Part shown: piece after piece, positions 17,937 through 24,993 of the stretch
How positions within the stretch are numbered: position 1 is the stretch's first letter
Layout: every line of letters starts with the position of its first letter
Source of the DNA: RGIG3513 sp045658985
GTDB taxonomy: Bacteria > Bacillota > Clostridia > Oscillospirales > Butyricicoccaceae
DNA: 64,000 nucleotides
Reading direction: 5' to 3'
NCBI GenBank assembly: GCA_045658985.1
Contig: JAZOWC010000066.1
Span: 1 to 64,000, forward strand
Position numbers and translations under genes: made by a program
Notes under the pieces: generated by a model
The model's database searches: none
Told to the model about the DNA's origin: nothing
Seen by the model: only the letters and a program-made list of their open reading frames with translations

Positions 17937-18886
17937 TCTTTCTTACCTCCTATACGTACTCGAGGATCGACGACGCCGTACAGCAGGTCGCACAGCAGGA
18001 TAGTACCCAGCGAAATGATGGAGTAGAATATCAGAACTGCCTGTGTAACGTTGTAGTCGATGGAGTTGATGGACTTGATCATCAGACCGCCCATACCGGG
18101 GATACCAAAGATACTCTCGATAACGAGCGAACCGCTCATGATGGAGGTAAACATGGAAACCAGGGTGGTCAGGATGGGCAGCAGGGAGTTACGGATACCG
18201 TGGCGGATGGTGGACTGTGCCTCGGTAAGACCCTTGGTACGTGCCAGAAGCATGAAGTCGGAGTTGATGGTCTCAGACAGCTCAGCACGGAGGTAACGGG
18301 TAACACGAGCGATAGGACCGAGAGCCAGAGCGGTGATGGGCAGAGCTGTGGAGTACAGTCTTGCCAGACCGACTGCGTCAACGTCGTATACTATCGGGAA
18401 CCAGCCCAGCTTGAATCCCAGGAAGTACTGCATCAGAGATGCAAAGACGAAGGAAGGAACCGAGATACAAATAACAACCGCGATAGAGATTGTGTAGTCG
18501 ATCCAGGTGTTCTTTCTGACTGCAGCGATGATACCGAACATAAGGCCGAGAGGCAGAGAGATCGCCAGAGAGAAGATGTTCTCATAAATTGTGATGGGGA
18601 TCTTGTCTCCCAGAATGTTCCAAACGGGAACGTTGGGGTAAAGCTTGAGCGAGTAGCCCCAGTCCCAATCGGTAACAACGTTCTTGAGGAAGATACCGAA
18701 CTGTACGGGAATGGGCTTGTCCAAGTGGTGCTTTGCGTAAAGTGCGTCGAGCTGTTCCTGGGTAATGTCTTCCAGTTCATCATACAGGCCGCCGGGCATC
18801 ATACGAATCATGCAGAATACCAGCATCAGGATAATGAACATAGTAATGATCATTGCCAGGAGTCTTTCTCCAATGTACTTAAGCAT
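17933..18886 (-). CDS. oppB: Oligopeptide ABC transporter permease (OppB type)
   Basis: 317 residues, six predicted membrane helices, first at about 9-29. The EAA loop is seen as DFMLLARTKGLTEAQSTIRH. With OppC it makes the membrane pore for peptides. First gene of the operon, preceded by a leader of about 185 bases with conserved-looking stems and by the promoter at 19079-19107. No gene for the substrate-binding lipoprotein lies next to the operon, which is unusual for this transporter class. RBS GGAAAGG. Confidence 0.92.
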   Translation of the reverse strand: MLKYIGERLLAMIITMFIILMLVFCMIRMMPGGLYDELEDITQEQLDALYAKHHLDKPIPVQFGIFLKNVVTDWDWGYSLKLYPNVPVWNILGDKIPITIYENIFSLAISLPLGLMFGIIAAVRKNTWIDYTISIAVVICISVPSFVFASLMQYFLGFKLGWFPIVYDVDAVGLARLYSTALPITALALGPIARVTRYLRAELSETINSDFMLLARTKGLTEAQSTIRHGIRNSLLPILTTLVSMFTSIMSGSLVIESIFGIPGMGGLMIKSINSIDYNVTQAVLIFYSIISLGTILLCDLLYGVVDPRVRIGGKKE

Positions 18887-19072
18887 TTGCCTTTCCTTTC
18901 TTTCTTATGTATTTTTCTAAATGTAGACTATTTTCAGCAGTTTTGCCGTTCCACCCAAAATTGCAGCAACCGATACGACTGGGTGCTGCAACTTTTTCCG
19001 TGCCGAGGGTTCCACGGTCTTGCTGGGTGGACCAGGTCAACTCTCGCGACAGAACACGCCTATACATTTATG
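18887..19072 (-). ncRNA. Structured 5' leader of the opp operon, class unknown
   Basis: The predicted transcript runs from about 19072 to the oppB ATG. It can fold as a three-way junction: P1 TCCACCCA/TGGGTGGA (8 bp), enclosing P2 CCGTG/CACGG and P3 TTGCAGCA/TGCTGCAA (8 bp). An alternative small hairpin CTGG/CCAG competes with the 5' side of P1. GGGTGGAAC resembles the T-box sequence, but no specifier stem I was recognised. No intrinsic terminator is evident before oppB, so any control might act on translation. Confidence 0.45.
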
Positions 19073-19078
19073 ACAGTA

Positions 19079-19107
19079 ATTATAACAAATTGCACAAGAA
19101 AAATCAA
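19079..19107 (-). promoter_or_regulatory. Promoter of the opp operon
   Basis: TTGATT (19102-19107), 17-base spacer, perfect TATAAT (19079-19084). Confidence 0.75.
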
Positions 19108-19456
19108 TCCCCCTTATTAGAAAAAGACCGAGGCAGCCGCAGCGGCGGCAGCGGACAAAACTTTGTAATTTTTGTGCATTATCGCTATTTTCTGCGGCTT
19201 GTTTTTGGTGATTTTGACGAATTAACCGCCGTTTTTTTCCTGTTTGGCAAAGATTTTTTGCACTTTCGGAAGATTTTTCCTCACGCTTTAGCAGGTTAAC
19301 AAGTCTAATTTTGTCGATTGTGTCAAAACTGAGGGTCTTGTTTTGTGCATAATGCACAAAAATCCGCGGTCGATTGGCAATACAGCCCCCTTTACACCCC
19401 CGCCTGCTCCCCCTGTGACTATATAATATATAGTATAGAACTCACGTTTTAAGTCC
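19108..19456. other. Noncoding stretch with one strong palindrome
   Basis: No gene is supported here. It contains a perfect palindrome at 19341-19361 (arms TTTTGTGCAT and ATGCACAAAA around one A) and a second TTTTTGTGCATTAT half at about 19168-19181, about 70-260 bases upstream of the opp promoter. These could be sites for a regulator of opp. The rest is A/T-rich without visible signals. Confidence 0.4.
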
Positions 19457-19493
19457 AAAAAACAAAAAACAGACACGGATATCTCCGTGTCTG
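19457..19493 (-). terminator. Terminator of the Cys-rich small protein gene
   Basis: 9-bp perfect stem CAGACACGG (19470-19478) with CCGTGTCTG (19485-19493), followed by TTTTTTG and TTTTTT on the minus strand. Confidence 0.85.
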
Positions 19494-19518
19494 TCCGGGG
19501 TTTGGTTTTGGCCGGGGT

Positions 19519-19704
19519 TTATGCCTGTTCGACGGTTTCTTCTTCCTCGCAGTCACAGTCGCAGTCGCACTCACAGTCGCAGCCGTCTGTGCCGCAGCAG
19601 CACCACTCGCGCTTTTTGAGGAAATAATATATCGCCGCTGCCGCACCTGCCACAGCGGTCAGGATACCCAGTATCACAGCAATGGTTTTGAGAGTCTTTT
19701 TCAT
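19519..19704 (-). CDS. Small membrane protein with acidic Cys-rich tail
   Basis: 61 residues. An N-terminal helix (about 6-28, AVILGILTAVAGAAAAIYYF) is followed by KKRE and a tail with WCCCGTDGCDCECDCDCDC and EEEE. Nine cysteines, mostly alternating with Asp or Glu, look suited to binding metal ions or Fe-S. By the positive-inside rule (KK at both ends) topology is unclear. It has its own extended -10 promoter (TG-A-TATAAT at 19736-19741), AAGGAGG 8 bases before the ATG, and a terminator, so it is a real single-gene unit. No family recognised. Confidence 0.75.
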   Translation of the reverse strand: MKKTLKTIAVILGILTAVAGAAAAIYYFLKKREWCCCGTDGCDCECDCDCDCEEEETVEQA

Positions 19705-19792
19705 AATATTTTCCTCCTTGATTCTTGATAATACTATTATATCACAATCGGGTGTCTGTGAAAGACTTTTTTTGAAAACAAACCGAAAACTT

Positions 19793-21061
19793 TCAGAACT
19801 TTGCTCTGTCTGCCCACAGTCCCAGTGCGGGATTGCTGATATAGAATATCTCCTCGCCGTTTATGGTATGCCAGCCGTCGGTCAAAGAGGCGGGGTCGTA
19901 GATTTTGACCATCTCGTCATAGGGCGCATAGTCGTAACCCGCTCCCCTGACCTCCTCCTCACTCAGCAGGCGGGTGCAGTAGGTAACCTTGAATCTGCCG
20001 TCGGACGATCCGTGGATGAGATGCGCGGCGGCGGACATATTGCCTTTGAGATCCTCCTGAGTTTTGCACAGCTCTATGATATGCTCTCTGCCCGTGTAGC
20101 CGTACTTGCGGATCAGTCTGTCGATCTGCTCGTCCTCACCGAACTTGTGTACACCGGGAGCAAGCACGATAAGCTCGCCGCCGTCTGCAATAGCCATACG
20201 GGTGCGGTAGACCGATTTGTTGGCCAGCCAGGTGGTCTTGAACTCGCTCGGGTCCATATTGACCACTACTTTTTTGAAGGGCTTGGGAACAAATATCAGG
20301 TTCTTCTGCTGAGCCAGCTCAACGGCCTTCTCGAAGCCGCGGCGTCCGCCGCCGATGAACAGTCCGTGGATGCGGGGCTGATTATTGGGAGCGGTGGTAA
20401 CGGTCAGCACGTACTGCAGGGGCACGTCTTTGAGGAAATGCTCCTGAGCGTAGTCAAAGACCTTGCGCACCGGGGTATGGTCTTTGCCCATCATACGCTC
20501 CATGCCGTAGAATGCGCCGAGGATGTGGGAGGCGTTGATCATACGGTTGCCGCCGCAGCCGACGAAGATATTCTTGGCGTGGTTGGCCATACCCACCACC
20601 TCGTGGGGCACAACCTGACCTACCGAGAGGATAAGATCGTAGCTCTCATCCATGATCAGACGGTTGACCTCCACGTCGATAGCCTCGTCCATCACGCCCT
20701 CGGAGACCTCACGGACAAACTCGGCGGGCACCTGACCGATCTTGACAACGTCGGTACGCCAGTTATGGACGATAATTTTGTCAAATGGGATGTCAGGGAA
20801 CATTATGGCGCATTCCTGCTCGGTCATAGCCACGTGAGTGCCCAGCGCGGGCAGCACGTCCACCTCGCAGCGAGGTGCCAGCATATTGTAGAATGCATTG
20901 GTTATCTTGCCTGCGCAGGAGTAGAATCGGGTAAAATCGGGCGGGATGAGCAGGACTTTTTTAAGCTCGCCGCAGCTGTCGAGAGCCTGACGCAGCGCCT
21001 CATACACCTGCGCGTCGGCTATCCCCTGCCCTGCGTTATCGTAGAGAGCAAACTCTTTCAT
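19793..21061 (-). CDS. LarA-family nickel-pincer racemase/epimerase, probably acting on a sugar acid
   Basis: 422 residues. Lactate racemase (LarA, DUF2088) superfamily. The residues that bind the nickel-pincer cofactor and act in catalysis in LarA are present with the same spacing: PDFTR (Asp42, Arg45), GTH (His76), PH (His153), Lys163 ten residues later, and His179 sixteen after that (compare His174/Lys184/His200 in LarA). Enzymes of this superfamily racemise or epimerise alpha-hydroxy acids. It is the third gene of an operon with a PfkB-type kinase and 6-phosphogluconate dehydrogenase, so gluconate or a similar aldonate is a better guess than lactate. No larBCE-like cofactor genes are in the window. 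Confidence 0.8.
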   Translation of the reverse strand: MKEFALYDNAGQGIADAQVYEALRQALDSCGELKKVLLIPPDFTRFYSCAGKITNAFYNMLAPRCEVDVLPALGTHVAMTEQECAIMFPDIPFDKIIVHNWRTDVVKIGQVPAEFVREVSEGVMDEAIDVEVNRLIMDESYDLILSVGQVVPHEVVGMANHAKNIFVGCGGNRMINASHILGAFYGMERMMGKDHTPVRKVFDYAQEHFLKDVPLQYVLTVTTAPNNQPRIHGLFIGGGRRGFEKAVELAQQKNLIFVPKPFKKVVVNMDPSEFKTTWLANKSVYRTRMAIADGGELIVLAPGVHKFGEDEQIDRLIRKYGYTGREHIIELCKTQEDLKGNMSAAAHLIHGSSDGRFKVTYCTRLLSEEEVRGAGYDYAPYDEMVKIYDPASLTDGWHTINGEEIFYISNPALGLWADRAKF

Positions 21062-21070
21062 GGCCGCACC

Positions 21071-22522
21071 TTATACCGAGTAGGTGTTGGCGGTGGTGTT
21101 GCCGCCCTTGCCCGTCCAGTTGGTATGGAAAAACTCGCCTCTCTCGCAGTCGAGACGCTCGTAGGTATGAGCGCCGAAATAGTCGCGCTGAGCCTGAAGC
21201 AGGTTGGCGGGCAGACGGTCACACTTGTATCCGTCAAAATAGCTGAGTGCGGCACTCATAGCGGGTGCGGAAACGCCGTTGAGCACAGCGGTGGCAACCA
21301 CGTTGCGCCAGCTCTGCACGCAATCCTCCACAGTCTGTCTGAAGAAAGGATCGAGCAGCAGGTTCTGCAGAGCGGGGTCGTTATCATAAGCTTCCTTGAT
21401 CTTGCCCAGGAACACGCTGCGGATGATGCAGCCGCCGCGCCACATGAGAGCGATGCCGCCGTAGTTGAGGTTCCAGTTGTATGTCTTGGCAGCTGTGCGC
21501 ATCAGGGTGTAGCCCTGTGCGTAGGAGATGATCTTGGAGGCGTAGAGAGCCTTGCGGATATCGTCGATGAAGGCTTTTTTGTCGCCGCTGAAGGTGACGG
21601 GGGTCTTGGAGAACACCTTGGATGCCTGCACGCGCTCATCCTTCATTGCGCTGAGGCAGCGGGCAAACACGGCCTCGCCGATGAGGGTCAGGGGCACGCC
21701 CTCGTCCAGAGCCGACACGGTAGTCCACTTGCCCGTGCCCTTCTGGCCTGCGGTATCCAGTATCTTGTCCACGATAGGCTCACCGTCTGTATCTTTGTAT
21801 GCCAGAATATCGCGGGTGATCTCGATAAGATAGCTGTCCAGCTCGCCCTCGTTCCACTCTGCGAATACCTCGTGCATCTCGTCTGCGGACATGCCGAGGA
21901 CGTTCTTCATCAGCTGATATGCCTCGCAGATGAGCTGCATATCACCGTATTCGATGCCGTTGTGCACCATCTTGACAAAATGTCCTGCGCCGTTTTCGCC
22001 TACCCAGTCACAGCAGGGAGAGCCGTCCTCAACCTTGGCGCAGATGGCCTGGAAGACAGGCTTGACGCTTTCCCAAGCCTGCACGCTGCCGCCGGGCATC
22101 AGCGAGGGGCCCAGAAGTGCGCCTTCTTCGCCGCCGGACACGCCTGTGCCGATATACAGCTTGCCGCAGCTTTCCACGTATGCGGTACGGCGTGCGGTGT
22201 CGGGGAAATGAGAGTTGCCGCCGTCGATGATGATATCACCGTCATCCAGCAGGGGCAGCAGCTGCTCGATCATGTCGTCCACAGCCTGACCCGCTTTGAC
22301 CATCATCATAACCTTGCGGGGTTTGCTGAGGGAGTCAACAAGCTCCCGCAGAGTGTATGCGCCGATGATGTTCTTGCCGCGGGCTCTGCCCTCAACAAAG
22401 TTTTTGACCTTGTCGGTGCTGCGGTTGAACACAGCCACGGTAAAGCCCTTGGACTCCATATTCATAACCAGGTTCTCGCCCATTACGGCAAGACCGATAA
22501 GACCTATATCAGCTTTTTTCAT
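21071..22522 (-). CDS. gnd: 6-phosphogluconate dehydrogenase, decarboxylating
   Basis: 483 residues, full length. Oxidises 6-phosphogluconate to ribulose 5-phosphate and CO2. NAD(P)-binding GLAVMGENLVMNM at the N-terminus with NRS after the second strand (phosphate-binding, suggests NADP), substrate-binding GVSGGEEGA, and HFVKMVHNGIEYGDMQ in the helical domain, including the catalytic Lys and Asn. It ends 10 bases before the LarA-like gene and starts 17 bases after the kinase gene. In this operon it probably serves aldonate catabolism rather than the oxidative pentose pathway alone. Confidence 0.95.
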   Translation of the reverse strand: MKKADIGLIGLAVMGENLVMNMESKGFTVAVFNRSTDKVKNFVEGRARGKNIIGAYTLRELVDSLSKPRKVMMMVKAGQAVDDMIEQLLPLLDDGDIIIDGGNSHFPDTARRTAYVESCGKLYIGTGVSGGEEGALLGPSLMPGGSVQAWESVKPVFQAICAKVEDGSPCCDWVGENGAGHFVKMVHNGIEYGDMQLICEAYQLMKNVLGMSADEMHEVFAEWNEGELDSYLIEITRDILAYKDTDGEPIVDKILDTAGQKGTGKWTTVSALDEGVPLTLIGEAVFARCLSAMKDERVQASKVFSKTPVTFSGDKKAFIDDIRKALYASKIISYAQGYTLMRTAAKTYNWNLNYGGIALMWRGGCIIRSVFLGKIKEAYDNDPALQNLLLDPFFRQTVEDCVQSWRNVVATAVLNGVSAPAMSAALSYFDGYKCDRLPANLLQAQRDYFGAHTYERLDCERGEFFHTNWTGKGGNTTANTYSV

Positions 22523-22538
22523 AGCATTACGCTCCTTT

Positions 22539-23612
22539 TTATCTCTTTACTCTTGCGTTGCCTGCGTAGATGCTCCACACCTGCTCCTCATCTGCGGGGG
22601 TGCCGTAGTCGGCCAGCATGGTGGTTGCAAGTGCGCCGGTTGCCCAGCCGAACTTGATCCACTTGGAGGGCTCCCAGTCTCTGAGGATGCCGTAGAGCAT
22701 ACCGCCAACGTAGCCGTCGCCGCCGCCGATACGGTCGAGGACGGGGATCTCACGGGGTTCTTCTACAAACCACTCATCGCCTGCCAGCATAATTGCTCCC
22801 CACATATGGGTGTTGGCCGAAATGACCTGACGCAGGGTGGTTGCAAACACCTGAGCATTGGGATAAGCTGCCTTGACCTCCTCGATCATGCCCTTGAAAC
22901 CCTCGATCTTGGCGGCTATATCCTTGCCGCCTGCCTCGGGACCGCGGATGCCCAGAGCCAGCTGGAAGTCTTCTTCGTTGCCGATGAGGATGTCGGAGAC
23001 CGATGCGATCTCGGAGAATATCTCACGCAGCTCCTGCTCTCTGCCCTCCCAGAAGGATGCACGGTAGTTGAGGTCAAAGGAGATCAGTGTGCCGCTCTTT
23101 TTGGCGGCGCGTGCCAGCTCCAGACAGAAGCGGCTGGTGTCGGCGGAGAGCGCTCCGATAAGACCGGAGAGATGGAGGATCTGCACGCCCTCGCGCTCGA
23201 AGATGCGCTCGAGATCAAAGTCCTTGACGTTGAGGGTTCTGCCTACCTCGCCTGCACGGTCGTTCTGCACACGGGGGCCGCGCATACCGAAGCCGCTGTC
23301 GGCGATATTGAACTGATGGCGGTAACCCCAGGGGCCGCCCTGTTCCACCTCGACGCCCTCAAAGTCGATATTGCGGGATCTGAGCTCGCTCTTGATGAAC
23401 TCGGCGATGGGACTGCCTTTGACAAATGTGGTCAGAGCCTTGGTCTTGAGACCCAGCGACGAGGATATATTCAGTACGTTGCTCTCGGCACTGGTAGCCT
23501 GCATCATATAGTTGCGGCTGACGTGTACAGGCTGACGGTCGGTGGGGGTGATGCGGACACCCATACTTGTGGGGCATACGAGAGCGTAGGCGCAGTTTTC
23601 TTTGAGCTTCAT
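22539..23612 (-). CDS. PfkB-family sugar (acid) kinase, 2-keto-3-deoxygluconate kinase-like
   Basis: 357 residues from the ATG at 23612, which has GGAGG 8 bases upstream; the ATG 15 bases earlier overlaps that RBS and is rejected. Ribokinase/PfkB fold with LSGLIGALSA in the core and DRIGGGDGYVGGMLYGIL near the end, the family's anion-hole/catalytic Asp motif (usually GAGD, here GGGD). Its best match by eye is to KdgK-like kinases. First gene of the kinase-gnd-epimerase operon and divergent from the lacI-type gene. It could equally phosphorylate gluconate, which would fit gnd directly. Confidence 0.75.
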   Translation of the reverse strand: MKLKENCAYALVCPTSMGVRITPTDRQPVHVSRNYMMQATSAESNVLNISSSLGLKTKALTTFVKGSPIAEFIKSELRSRNIDFEGVEVEQGGPWGYRHQFNIADSGFGMRGPRVQNDRAGEVGRTLNVKDFDLERIFEREGVQILHLSGLIGALSADTSRFCLELARAAKKSGTLISFDLNYRASFWEGREQELREIFSEIASVSDILIGNEEDFQLALGIRGPEAGGKDIAAKIEGFKGMIEEVKAAYPNAQVFATTLRQVISANTHMWGAIMLAGDEWFVEEPREIPVLDRIGGGDGYVGGMLYGILRDWEPSKWIKFGWATGALATTMLADYGTPADEEQVWSIYAGNARVKR

Positions 23613-23662
23613 CGGTGAATCCTCCATATCTGAACTGAATTATTACATACTTATCTATTATA

Positions 23663-23691
23663 ATATTATAATACTTTGGCGTCCGAGTCAA
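23663..23691 (-). promoter_or_regulatory. Promoter of the kinase-gnd-epimerase operon
   Basis: TTGACT (23686-23691) with TAATAT (23663-23668) at 17 bases, or TATAAT (23665-23670) at 15. The nearby T/A-rich tract holds overlapping -10 options. Confidence 0.55.
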
Positions 23692-23713
23692 CGAAAATAC
23701 CATTGGTTTTTTG

Positions 23714-23741
23714 TTGAAATGTACATTGCAAATATGATAAT
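23714..23741 (+). promoter_or_regulatory. Promoter and candidate operator of the LacI-type regulator
   Basis: TTGAAA (23714-23719), 16 bases, GATAAT (23736-23741). An 18-base inverted repeat, TTGAAATGTACATTGCAA (23714-23731), with one mismatch between arms covers the -35 and spacer. Its position fits autoregulation and control of the divergent operon, whose -35 is about 25 bases away. Confidence 0.55.
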
Positions 23742-23790
23742 ATTAAATAAAGCCGAACTTTTCTTCAAAACAACGTTCAGAGGTCAGACC

Positions 23791-24786
23791 ATGAATATTT
23801 ATGACATAGCCAAGGCGGCAGGGGTATCCATTGCCACCGTGTCCCGCGTCATCAACGGCAGCGGGAAGGTAAGCCCCGCCACCCGCGACAAGATTATCAG
23901 CATCATAGAGGAGAACGACTACACGCCCAACGCCTTTGCCCGCGGTCTGGGCACGGGCAGCATGAACACGGTAGGAATACTGTGCGCCAACACCTCGGAT
24001 ATGTATCTGTCCGAGGCCGTGTACCATCTGGAGAACAATCTCCGCAAAAACGGGTTCAACTCCCTGCTCTGCTGCACCGGCTACGACCGCGTCGAAAAAG
24101 AAAACGCCCTCAGACTAATGCTGTCCAAGAACGTGGACGCGGTCATTCTGGTGGGTTCCAACTACATAGAGCCGGAGGACAGCGCCAACGACTATATCCG
24201 CCGCGCCGCACAGCAGGTACCCGTGTTTATGATGAACGGCGCCATCAAGGGCGACAACATCTACTGCGTCACCTGCGACGATTATACGGTGAGCTGCGAG
24301 CTTGCCGACTATCTGCTGAGCACGGGATCGCGCAGCATACTGTTTGCCCAGCGCAACAACTCCTACAGCACCCGCCGTATGATCGCAGGCATCAGCGACG
24401 CCTGCGCAAAACACGGTGTCGAGTTCAGCAGCGAACACATCGTCAGCTGCGAGGTGGGTGTTGCCGGTGTTGCAAGATCGCTCAGGGCGGCCTCTCAGCG
24501 CCTGAGCTTTGACACGGTAATGTGCTTTAACGATCTGCTGGCCGCCTCGGCACTCAAGTATGCCGAGCAGGAGGGGATATGCGTGCCCTCGCAGCTGCGC
24601 ATCAGCGGCTACGACTACAGTGTGCTCTCTCTCACCACCACTCCCCTGCTGACCACTGTGGACAACAAGGTGGAGCTTATGTCCCACACCACCGTGGACG
24701 TGCTGCTCCACTGTCTTGCCAAAGATATGCTGGTCTCTCAGCATACGGTCATATCGGCCAATATCGTCAAAGGCAGCTCCACCTGA
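23791..24786 (+). CDS. LacI-family transcriptional regulator
   Basis: 331 residues from the ATG at 23791 (AGAGGT upstream); the longer ORF has no RBS and would lose the usual start of the HTH. N-terminal helix-turn-helix NIYDIAKAAGVSIATVSRVIN with the hinge helix to about residue 55, then a periplasmic-binding-protein-like sensor domain (about 60-331; VGILCANTSDMY). Transcribed away from the kinase-gnd-epimerase operon, which it probably controls in response to the sugar acid. Ends in a terminator at 24805-24832. Confidence 0.92.
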   Translation: MNIYDIAKAAGVSIATVSRVINGSGKVSPATRDKIISIIEENDYTPNAFARGLGTGSMNTVGILCANTSDMYLSEAVYHLENNLRKNGFNSLLCCTGYDRVEKENALRLMLSKNVDAVILVGSNYIEPEDSANDYIRRAAQQVPVFMMNGAIKGDNIYCVTCDDYTVSCELADYLLSTGSRSILFAQRNNSYSTRRMIAGISDACAKHGVEFSSEHIVSCEVGVAGVARSLRAASQRLSFDTVMCFNDLLAASALKYAEQEGICVPSQLRISGYDYSVLSLTTTPLLTTVDNKVELMSHTTVDVLLHCLAKDMLVSQHTVISANIVKGSST

Positions 24787-24804
24787 CAAATACCTCCGCA
24801 GGCT

Positions 24805-24832
24805 CTCCGACCCTGTGTCGGGGAGTTTTTTT
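24805..24832 (+). terminator. Terminator of the lacI-type gene
   Basis: CTCCGAC (24805-24811) pairs with GTCGG(GG)AG (24817-24825), followed by T7. Confidence 0.75.
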
Positions 24833-24928
24833 GTCCGCTTTCAGTGCACGGTCTGCCGCAGATGCGGATTTTGGTGTTTTTGTCGGCGTTGACCGTGGTT
24901 TTGACCTGCAATTTGGCAAAACAGCCAC

Positions 24929-24957
24929 TTGAACGCCGCAAAAACATGTGCTAAAAT
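24929..24957 (+). promoter_or_regulatory. Promoter of the malic enzyme gene
   Basis: TTGAAC (24929-24934), 17-base spacer, TAAAAT (24952-24957). Confidence 0.65.
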
Positions 24958-24993
24958 GAGCGTAACAACATACACAAGAAAGAGGTATACCTT

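Noticed and set aside
18938..18960. T-box antiterminator before oppB
   Set aside because: GGGTGGAAC matches part of the T-box consensus, but no stem I with specifier loop and no downstream terminator pairing were found; kept only as an unclassified structured leader.
19682..22657. 991-codon open frame on the plus strand
   Set aside because: Antisense to the LarA-like gene and gnd, which show conserved catalytic motifs on the minus strand.
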